NCBI RefSeq assembly: GCF_036711975.1
Contig: NC_091972.1
Location: 1,431,001-1,495,000, forward strand
DNA: 64,000 nt
Direction: 5' to 3'
Origin: Onthophagus taurus
Lineage: Eukaryota > Arthropoda > Insecta > Coleoptera > Scarabaeidae
The notes beneath the pieces were generated by a model. The model searched no databases and was not told the origin of the DNA. It saw only the letters and a list, made by a program, of their open reading frames with translations. Below, one piece after another: positions 53,130 through 64,000 of the stretch. A program made the translations under genes and the position numbers. Every line of letters starts with the position of its first letter. Within the stretch, counting starts at the first letter, position 1.

Positions 53130-56100
53130 TTAAATTTTTGAGTTATGATCTATTTTAATACCAAAAGTACTCAATTTTGACATTTTGGTGATTTTTTCTT
53201 TATCAGTAGAAAATCATTATAACGAAACCAAATCTGTTTATGGATGATGTCTTTTTAGTTCATATTAAACAATTTATTTCAAAAAAACTTATCTCCATCA
53301 CAATTAATTTTTGAGTAATGATCGATTTTGATAGCAAAAGTACTCAATTTTGACATTATGGGGATTTTCTCTTTATCACTAGAAAATCATTACATCTAAA
53401 CTAAATTTGTTTATGGATGGTATTTTTTTAGTTCATAATAAACAATTTATTCCTAAAAACCTTTTCTCCATCACCTTTCATCCTTGAGTTATGATCAATT
53501 TTAATACCAAAAGTACTCAATTTTGATATTTCGGTGATTTTCTCTTTTTATCATTAGAAAATCATTATAACTAAACCAAATCTGTTTATGAGTATTGTCC
53601 TTTTAGTTCATAATAAACAATTTATTTCAAATAAACTTTTCTCCATCACCATTAATTTTTGAGTTATGATCTATTTTAATACCAAAAGTACTCAATTTTG
53701 ACATTTTGGTGATTTTTTCTTTATCATTAGAAAATCATTATAACGAAACCAAATCTGTTTATGGATGATGTCTTTTTAGTTCATATTAAACAATTTATTT
53801 CAAAAAAACTTATCTCCATCACAATTAATTTTTGAGTAATGATCGATTTTGATAACAAAAGTACTCAATTTTGACATTATGGGGATTTTCTCTTTATCAC
53901 TAGAAAATCATTACATCTAAACAAAATCTGTTTATCAATAATATCTTTTTAGTTCATAATAAACAATTTATTCCTAAAAAACTTTTCGTCAATACCTTTC
54001 ATTCTTGAGTTATGACCGATTTTAAAACCAAAAGTACTTAATTTTGACATTTTGGGGATTTTCTCTTTATCACTAGAAAATTATTATAACTAAACCAAAT
54101 CTGTTTATGAGTAATGTTCTTTTAGTCATAATAAACAATTTATTTCAAAAAAACTTATCTCCATCACAATTAATTTCTGAGTAATGATCGATTTTGATAA
54201 CAAAAGTACTCAATTTTGACATTATGGGGATTTTCTCTTTATCACTAGAAAATCATTACATCTAAACAAAATCTGTTTATCAATAATATCTTTTTAGTTC
54301 ATAATAAACAATTTATTCCTAAAAAACTTTTCGTCAACACCTTTCATTCTTGAGTTATGACCGATTTTAAAACCAAAAGTACTTAATTTTGACATTTTGG
54401 GGATTTTCTCTTTATCACTAGAAAATTATTATAACGAAACCAAATCTGTTTATGGATGATGTCTTTTTAGTTCATATTAAACAATTTATTTCAAAAAAAC
54501 TTATCTCCATCACAATTAATTTTTGAGTAATGATCGATTTTGATAACAAAAGTACTCAATTTTGACATTATGGGGATTTTCTCTTTATCACTAGAAAATC
54601 ATTACATCTAAACAAAATCTGTTTATCAATAATATCTTTTTAGTTCATAATAAACAATTTATTCCTAAAAAACTTTTCGTCAACACCTTTCATTCTTGAG
54701 TTATGACCGATTTTAAAACCAAAAGTACTTAATTTTGACATTTTGGGGATTTTCTCTTTATCACTAGAAAATCATTATAACGAAACCAAATCTGTTTATG
54801 GATGATGTCTTTTTAGTTCATATTAAACAATTTATTTCAAAAAAACTTATCTCCATCACAATTAATTTTTGAGTAATGATCGATTTTGATAACAAAAGTA
54901 CTCAATTTTGACATTATGGGGATTTTCTCTTTATCACTAGAAAATCATTACATCTAAACAAAATCTGTTTATCAATAATATCTTTTTAGTTCATAATAAA
55001 CAATTTATTCCTAAAAAACTTTTCGTCAACACCTTTCATTCTTGAGTTATGACCGATTTTAAAACCAAAAGTACTTAATTTTGACATTTTGGGGATTTTC
55101 TCTTTATCACTAGAAAATTATTATAACTAAACCAAATCTGTTTATGAGTAATGTTCTTTTAGTCATAATAAACAATTTATTTCAAAAAAACTTATCTCCA
55201 TCACAATTAATTTTTGAGTAATGATCGATTTTGATAACAAAAGTACTCAATTTTGACATTATGGGGATTTTCTCTTTATCACTAGAAAATCATTACATCT
55301 AAACAAAATCTGTTTATCAATAATATCTTTTTAGTTCATAATAAACAATTTATTCCTAAAAAACTTTTCGTCAACACCTTTCATTCTTGAGTTATGACCG
55401 ATTTTAAAACCAAAAGTACTTAATTTTGACATTTTGGGGATTTTCTCTTTATCACTAGAAAATTATTATGCCTAAACTAAATTTATTTATGGATGATGTC
55501 TTTTTAGTTCATATTAAACAATTTATTTCAAAAAAACTTATCTCCATCACAATTAATTTTTGAGTAATGATCGATTTTGATAACAAAAGTACTCAATTTT
55601 GACATTATGGGGATTTTCTCTTTATCACTAGAAAATCATTACATCTAAACAAAATCTGTTTATCAATAATATCTTTTTAGTTCATAATAAACAATTTATT
55701 CCTAAAAAACTTTTCGTCAACACCTTTCATTCTTGAGTTATGACCGATTTTAAAACCAAAAGTACTTAATTTTGACATTTTGGGGATTTTCTCTTTATCA
55801 CTAGAAAATTATTATGCCTAAACTAAATTTGTTTATGGATGATGTCTTTTTAGTTCATATTAAACAATTTATTTCAAAAAAACTTATCTCCATCACAATT
55901 AATTTTTGAGTAATGATCGATTTTGATAAAAAAAGTACTCAATTTTGACATTATGGGGATTTTCTCTTTATCACTAGAAAATCATTACATCTAAACAAAA
56001 TCTGTTTATCAATAATATCTTTTTAGTTCATAATAAACAATTTATTCCTAAAAAACTTTTCGTCAACACCTTTCATTCTTGAGTTATGACCGATTTTAAA

Positions 56101-59100
56101 ACCAAAAGTACTTAATTTTGACATTTTGGGGATTTTCTCTTTATCACTAGAAAATTATTATGCCTAAACTAAATTTGTTTATGGATGATGTCTTTTTAGT
56201 TCATATTAAACAATTTATTTCAAAAAAACTTATCTCCATCACAATTAATTTTTGAGTAATGATCGATTTTGATAACAAAAGTACTCAATTTTGACATTAT
56301 GGGGATTTTCTCTTTATCACTAGAAAATCATTACATCTAAACAAAATCTGTTTATCAATAATATCTTTTTAGTTCATAATAAACAATTTATTCCTAAAAA
56401 ACTTTTCGTCAATACCTTTCATTCTTGAGTTATGACCGATTTTAAAACCAAAAGTACTTAATTTTGACATTTTGGGGATTTTCTCTTTATCACTAGAAAA
56501 TTATTATAACTAAACCAAATCTGTTTATGAGTAATGTTCTTTTAGTCATAATAAACAATTTATTTCAAAAAAACTTATCTCCATCACAATTAATTTCTGA
56601 GTAATGATCGATTTTGATAACAAAAGTACTCAATTTTGACATTATGGGGATTTTCTCTTTATCACTAGAAAATCATTACATCTAAACAAAATCTGTTTAT
56701 CAATAATATCTTTTTAGTTCATAATAAACAATTTATTCCTAAAAAACTTTTCGTCAACACCTTTCATTCTTGAGTTATGACCGATTTTAAAACCAAAAGT
56801 ACTTAATTTTGACATTTTGGGGATTTTCTCTTTATCACTAGAAAATTATTATAACGAAACCAAATCTGTTTATGGATGATGTCTTTTTAGTTCATATTAA
56901 ACAATTTATTTCAAAAAAACTTATCTCCATCACAATTAATTTTTGAGTAATGATCGATTTTGATAACAAAAGTACTCAATTTTGACATTATGGGGATTTT
57001 CTCTTTATCACTAGAAAATCATTACATCTAAACAAAATCTGTTTATCAATAATATCTTTTTAGTTCATAATAAACAATTTATTCCTAAAAAACTTTTCGT
57101 CAACACCTTTCATTCTTGAGTTATGACCGATTTTAAAACCAAAAGTACTTAATTTTGACATTTTGGGGATTTTCTCTTTATCACTAGAAAATCATTATAA
57201 CGAAACCAAATCTGTTTATGGATGATGTCTTTTTAGTTCATATTAAACAATTTATTTCAAAAAAACTTATCTCCATCACAATTAATTTTTGAGTAATGAT
57301 CGATTTTGATAACAAAAGTACTCAATTTTGACATTATGGGGATTTTCTCTTTATCACTAGAAAATCATTACATCTAAACAAAATCTGTTTATCAATAATA
57401 TCTTTTTAGTTCATAATAAACAATTTATTCCTAAAAAACTTTTCGTCAACACCTTTCATTCTTGAGTTATGACCGATTTTAAAACCAAAAGTACTTAATT
57501 TTGACATTTTGGGGATTTTCTCTTTATCACTAGAAAATTATTATAACTAAACCAAATCTGTTTATGAGTAATGTTCTTTTAGTCATAATAAACAATTTAT
57601 TTCAAAAAAACTTATCTCCATCACAATTAATTTTTGAGTAATGATCGATTTTGATAACAAAAGTACTCAATTTTGACATTATGGGGATTTTCTCTTTATC
57701 ACTAGAAAATCATTACATCTAAACAAAATCTGTTTATCAATAATATCTTTTTAGTTCATAATAAACAATTTATTCCTAAAAAACTTTTCGTCAACACCTT
57801 TCATTCTTGAGTTATGACCGATTTTAAAACCAAAAGTACTTAATTTTGACATTTTGGGGATTTTCTCTTTATCACTAGAAAATTATTATGCCTAAACTAA
57901 ATTTATTTATGGATGATGTCTTTTTAGTTCATATTAAACAATTTATTTCAAAAAAACTTATCTCCATCACAATTAATTTTTGAGTAATGATCGATTTTGA
58001 TAACAAAAGTACTCAATTTTGACATTATGGGGATTTTCTCTTTATCACTAGAAAATCATTACATCTAAACAAAATCTGTTTATCAATAATATCTTTTTAG
58101 TTCATAATAAACAATTTATTCCTAAAAAACTTTTCGTCAACACCTTTCATTCTTGAGTTATGACCGATTTTAAAACCAAAAGTACTTAATTTTGACATTT
58201 TGGGGATTTTCTCTTTATCACTAGAAAATTATTATGCCTAAACTAAATTTATTTATGGATGATGTCTTTTTAGTTCATATTAAACAATTTATTTCAAAAA
58301 AACTTATCTCCATCACAATTAATTTTTGAGTAATGATCGATTTTGATAACAAAAGTACTCAATTTTGACATTATGGGGATTTTCTCTTTATCACTAGAAA
58401 ATCATTACATCTAAACAAAATCTGTTTATCAATAATATCTTTTTAGTTCATAATAAACAATTTATTCCTAAAAAACTTTTCGTCAACACCTTTCATTCTT
58501 GAGTTATGACCGATTTTAAAACCAAAAGTACTTAATTTTGACATTTTGGGGATTTTCTCTTTATCACTAGAAAATTATTATGCCTAAACTAAATTTGTTT
58601 ATGGATGATGTCTTTTTAGTTCATATTAAACAATTTATTTCAAAAAAACTTATCTCCATCACAATTAATTTTTGAGTAATGATCGATTTTGATAACAAAA
58701 GTACTCAATTTTGACATTATGGGGATTTTCTCTTTATCACTAGAAAATCATTACATCTAAACAAAATCTGTTTATCAATAATATCTTTTTAGTTCATAAT
58801 AAACAATTTATTCCTAAAAAACTTTTCGTCAATACCTTTCATTCTTGAGTTATGACCGATTTTAAAACCAAAAGTACTTAATTTTGACATTTTGGGGATT
58901 TTCTCTTTATCACTAGAAAATTATTATAACTAAACCAAATCTGTTTATGAGTAATGTTCTTTTAGTCATAATAAACAATTTATTTCAAAAAAACTTATCT
59001 CCATCACAATTAATTTCTGAGTAATGATCGATTTTGATAACAAAAGTACTCAATTTTGACATTATGGGGATTTTCTCTTTATCACTAGAAAATCATTACA

Positions 59101-62100
59101 TCTAAACAAAATCTGTTTATCAATAATATCTTTTTAGTTCATAATAAACAATTTATTCCTAAAAAACTTTTCGTCAACACCTTTCATTCTTGAGTTATGA
59201 CCGATTTTAAAACCAAAAGTACTTAATTTTGACATTTTGGGGATTTTCTCTTTATCACTAGAAAATTATTATAACGAAACCAAATCTGTTTATGGATGAT
59301 GTCTTTTTAGTTCATATTAAACAATTTATTTCAAAAAAACTTATCTCCATCACAATTAATTTTTGAGTAATGATCGATTTTGATAACAAAAGTACTCAAT
59401 TTTGACATTATGGGGATTTTCTCTTTATCACTAGAAAATCATTACATCTAAACAAAATCTGTTTATCAATAATATCTTTTTAGTTCATAATAAACAATTT
59501 ATTCCTAAAAAACTTTTCGTCAACACCTTTCATTCTTGAGTTATGACCGATTTTAAAACCAAAAGTACTTAATTTTGACATTTTGGGGATTTTCTCTTTA
59601 TCACTAGAAAATCATTATAACGAAACCAAATCTGTTTATGGATGATGTCTTTTTAGTTCATATTAAACAATTTATTTCAAAAAAACTTATCTCCATCACA
59701 ATTAATTTTTGAGTAATGATCGATTTTGATAACAAAAGTACTCAATTTTGACATTATGGGGATTTTCTCTTTATCACTAGAAAATCATTACATCTAAACA
59801 AAATCTGTTTATCAATAATATCTTTTTAGTTCATAATAAACAATTTATTCCTAAAAAACTTTTCGTCAACACCTTTCATTCTTGAGTTATGACCGATTTT
59901 AAAACCAAAAGTACTTAATTTTGACATTTTGGGGATTTTCTCTTTATCACTAGAAAATTATTATGCCTAAACTAAATTTATTTATGGATGATGTCTTTTT
60001 AGTTCATATTAAACAATTTATTTCAAAAAAACTTATCTCCATCACAATTAATTTTTGAGTAATGATCGATTTTGATAACAAAAGTACTCAATTTTGACAT
60101 TATGGGGATTTTCTCTTTATCACTAGAAAATCATTACATCTAAACAAAATCTGTTTATCAATAATATCTTTTTAGTTCATAATAAACAATTTATTCCTAA
60201 AAAACTTTTCGTCAACACCTTTCATTCTTGAGTTATGACCGATTTTAAAACCAAAAGTACTTAATTTTGACATTTTGGGGATTTTCTCTTTATCACTAGA
60301 AAATTATTATGCCTAAACTAAATTTATTTATGGATGATGTCTTTTTAGTTCATATTAAACAATTTATTTCAAAAAAACTTATCTCCATCACAATTAATTT
60401 TTGAGTAATGATCGATTTTGATAACAAAAGTACTCAATTTTGACATTATGGGGATTTTCTCTTTATCACTAGAAAATCATTACATCTAAACAAAATCTGT
60501 TTATCAATAATATCTTTTTAGTTCATAATAAACAATTTATTCCTAAAAAACTTTTCGTCAACACCTTTCATTCTTGAGTTATGACCGATTTTAAAACCAA
60601 AAGTACTTAATTTTGACATTTTGGGGATTTTCTCTTTATCACTAGAAAATTATTATGCCTAAACTAAATTTGTTTATGGATGATGTCTTTTTAGTTCATA
60701 TTAAACAATTTATTTCAAAAAAACTTATCTCCATCACAATTAATTTTTGAGTAATGATCGATTTTGATAACAAAAGTACTCAATTTTGACATTATGGGGA
60801 TTTTCTCTTTATCACTAGAAAATCATTACATCTAAACAAAATCTGTTTATCAATAATATCTTTTTAGTTCATAATAAACAATTTATTCCTAAAAAACTTT
60901 TCGTCAATACCTTTCATTCTTGAGTTATGACCGATTTTAAAACCAAAAGTACTTAATTTTGACATTTTGGGGATTTTCTCTTTATCACTAGAAAATTATT
61001 ATAACTAAACCAAATCTGTTTATGAGTAATGTTCTTTTAGTCATAATAAACAATTTATTTCAAAAAAACTTATCTCCATCACAATTAATTTCTGAGTAAT
61101 GATCGATTTTGATAACAAAAGTACTCAATTTTGACATTATGGGGATTTTCTCTTTATCACTAGAAAATCATTACATCTAAACAAAATCTGTTTATCAATA
61201 ATATCTTTTTAGTTCATAATAAACAATTTATTCCTAAAAAACTTTTCGTCAACACCTTTCATTCTTGAGTTATGACCGATTTTAAAACCAAAAGTACTTA
61301 ATTTTGACATTTTGGGGATTTTCTCTTTATCACTAGAAAATTATTATAACGAAACCAAATCTGTTTATGGATGATGTCTTTTTAGTTCATATTAAACAAT
61401 TTATTTCAAAAAAACTTATCTCCATCACAATTAATTTTTGAGTAATGATCGATTTTGATAACAAAAGTACTCAATTTTGACATTATGGGGATTTTCTCTT
61501 TATCACTAGAAAATCATTACATCTAAACAAAATCTGTTTATCAATAATATCTTTTTAGTTCATAATAAACAATTTATTCCTAAAAAACTTTTCGTCAACA
61601 CCTTTCATTCTTGAGTTATGACCGATTTTAAAACCAAAAGTACTTAATTTTGACATTTTGGGGATTTTCTCTTTATCACTAGAAAATCATTATAACGAAA
61701 CCAAATCTGTTTATGGATGATGTCTTTTTAGTTCATATTAAACAATTTATTTCAAAAAAACTTATCTCCATCACAATTAATTTTTGAGTAATGATCGATT
61801 TTGATAACAAAAGTACTCAATTTTGACATTATGGGGATTTTCTCTTTATCACTAGAAAATCATTACATCTAAACAAAATCTGTTTATCAATAATATCTTT
61901 TTAGTTCATAATAAACAATTTATTCCTAAAAAACTTTTCGTCAACACCTTTCATTCTTGAGTTATGACCGATTTTAAAACCAAAAGTACTTAATTTTGAC
62001 ATTTTGGGGATTTTCTCTTTATCACTAGAAAATTATTATAACTAAACCAAATCTGTTTATGAGTAATGTTCTTTTAGTCATAATAAACAATTTATTTCAA

Positions 62101-64000
62101 AAAAACTTATCTCCATCACAATTAATTTTTGAGTAATGATCGATTTTGATAACAAAAGTACTCAATTTTGACATTATGGGGATTTTCTCTTTATCACTAG
62201 AAAATCATTACATCTAAACAAAATCTGTTTATCAATAATATCTTTTTAGTTCATAATAAACAATTTATTCCTAAAAAACTTTTCGTCAACACCTTTCATT
62301 CTTGAGTTATGACCGATTTTAAAACCAAAAGTACTTAATTTTGACATTTTGGGGATTTTCTCTTTATCACTAGAAAATTATTATGCCTAAACTAAATTTA
62401 TTTATGGATGATGTCTTTTTAGTTCATATTAAACAATTTATTTCAAAAAAACTTATCTCCATCACAATTAATTTTTGAGTAATGATCGATTTTGATAACA
62501 AAAGTACTCAATTTTGACATTATGGGGATTTTCTCTTTATCACTAGAAAATCATTACATCTAAACAAAATCTGTTTATCAATAATATCTTTTTAGTTCAT
62601 AATAAACAATTTATTCCTAAAAAACTTTTCGTCAACACCTTTCATTCTTGAGTTATGACCGATTTTAAAACCAAAAGTACTTAATTTTGACATTTTGGGG
62701 ATTTTCTCTTTATCACTAGAAAATTATTATGCCTAAACTAAATTTGTTTATGGATGATGTCTTTTTAGTTCATATTAAACAATTTATTTCAAAAAAACTT
62801 ATCTCCATCACAATTAATTTTTGAGTAATGATCGATTTTGATAAAAAAAGTACTCAATTTTGACATTATGGGGATTTTCTCTTTATCACTAGAAAATCAT
62901 TACATCTAAACAAAATCTGTTTATCAATAATATCTTTTTAGTTCATAATAAACAATTTATTCCTAAAAAACTTTTCGTCAACACCTTTCATTCTTGAGTT
63001 ATGACCGATTTTAAAACCAAAAGTACTTAATTTTGACATTTTGGGGATTTTCTCTTTATCACTAGAAAATTATTATGCCTAAACTAAATTTGTTTATGGA
63101 TGATGTCTTTTTAGTTCATATTAAACAATTTATTTCAAAAAAACTTATCTCCATCACAATTAATTTTTGAGTAATGATCGATTTTGATAACAAAAGTACT
63201 CAATTTTGACATTATGGGGATTTTCTCTTTATCACTAGAAAATCATTACATCTAAACAAAATCTGTTTATCAATAATATCTTTTTAGTTCATAATAAACA
63301 ATTTATTCCTAAAAAACTTTTCGTCAATACCTTTCATTCTTGAGTTATGACCGATTTTAAAACCAAAAGTACTTAATTTTGACATTTTGGGGATTTTCTC
63401 TTTATCACTAGAAAATTATTATAACTAAACCAAATCTGTTTATGAGTAATGTTCTTTTAGTCATAATAAACAATTTATTTCAAAAAAACTTATCTCCATC
63501 ACAATTAATTTCTGAGTAATGATCGATTTTGATAACAAAAGTACTCAATTTTGACATTATGGGGATTTTCTCTTTATCACTAGAAAATCATTACATCTAA
63601 ACAAAATCTGTTTATCAATAATATCTTTTTAGTTCATAATAAACAATTTATTCCTAAAAAACTTTTCGTCAACACCTTTCATTCTTGAGTTATGACCGAT
63701 TTTAAAACCAAAAGTACTTAATTTTGACATTTTGGGGATTTTCTCTTTATCACTAGAAAATTATTATAACGAAACCAAATCTGTTTATGGATGATGTCTT
63801 TTTAGTTCATATTAAACAATTTATTTCAAAAAAACTTATCTCCATCACAATTAATTTTTGAGTAATGATCGATTTTGATAACAAAAGTACTCAATTTTGA
63901 CATTATGGGGATTTTCTCTTTATCACTAGAAAATCATTACATCTAAACAAAATCTGTTTATCAATAATATCTTTTTAGTTCATAATAAACAATTTATTCC
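53130..64000. repeat. Hierarchical satellite array (173-bp monomer, 346-bp dimer, 2420-bp higher-order repeat)
   Basis: Monomers of about 173 bp come in two alternating types: type A with TTGACATTATGGGGATTTTC and ATCTAAACAAAATCTGTTTA, type B with TTGACATTTTGGGGATTTTC. GACATTATGG recurs at 53873, 54218, 54564, 54910, 55255, 55601, 55947, 56293 and 56638, spacing 345-346. Type B carries one of three endings (X: TAACTAAACC...GAGTAATG; Y: TAACGAAACC...GGATGATG; Z: TGCCTAAACT...GGATGATG) in the fixed order X Y Y X Z Z Z. Higher-order units begin at 54081, 56501, 58921, 60996 and 63416. The first 900 bp are more diverged, as array edges usually are. The array runs off the window. No coding frame. 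Confidence 0.95.

Noticed and set aside
53130-64000. CRISPR-like regular repeat array
   Set aside because: Repeats are contiguous 173-bp tandem monomers without unique spacers, in a eukaryotic genome; this is satellite DNA.

Overview
This is a window of AT-rich insect nuclear DNA, probably from a beetle (order assigned with low confidence). The evidence is eukaryotic: many short introns of about 50-60 bp with GT/AG ends, two intron-less tRNA genes, four insect-type multi-exon host genes, and a very heavy load of nested eukaryotic transposons. All four host genes were reassembled from exons by eye, with matching splice phases at every junction.

Layout. 1-670: tRNA-Arg(ACG). 671-6603: a non-coding compound repeat holding a pogo-like transposon (757-2494) and a long-TIR palindromic element (3867-5469). 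7161-9026 (-): fatty-acid amide hydrolase 2 gene, three exons, intact. 9836-11230 (-): an intact two-exon DDE transposase with unusually wide catalytic spacing. 12382-12454: tRNA-Lys(CTT). 13607-31389 (+): an EFR3 (rolling blackout/stmA) gene of 12 exons whose 14.1-kb intron 6 holds a cluster of nested elements: a long-TIR mariner-like element (15425-20998), a LINE remnant (21030-23560) with three palindromic insertions, and a second long-TIR element (23718-29246) with a Harbinger-like MITE and a Sola-like transposon inside it. 31967-34756: a 5'-truncated LOA-type LINE with an intact RT/RNase H frame, inserted in a 51-bp minisatellite. 35514-43566: a long-TIR element carrying an intact piggyBac transposase gene, a pogo/Tigger element inside that piggyBac, and a young broken Ty3/gypsy copy that carries a MULE-type MITE. 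44189-47601 (+): an eight-exon gene for a predicted membrane protein resembling DUF4781 proteins. 47915-51451: a hAT element with perfect 8-bp TSD. 52194-52682 (-): the last two exons of an FKBP12 gene. 52715-64000: the upstream intron of that FKBP12 gene, containing a terminal arm of another long-TIR element followed by more than 10.8 kb of a strikingly ordered satellite.

Most notable. The satellite is hierarchical: 173-bp monomers alternate in two types to give 346-bp dimers, and seven dimer subtypes recur in fixed order as a 2420-bp higher-order repeat; one repeat has lost exactly one dimer. It lies in an intron of a housekeeping gene and appears to start inside a transposon. Beyond that, at least seven elements with a TA target site, CAGGGTG-like ends and long inverted arms make up much of the window and act as landing sites for other transposons.

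The four host genes have unrelated jobs (lipid amide hydrolysis, plasma-membrane anchoring of PI4-kinase, an unknown membrane role, prolyl isomerisation). I see no operon-like or functional cluster; the window is best read as ordinary genes separated and inflated by transposons.
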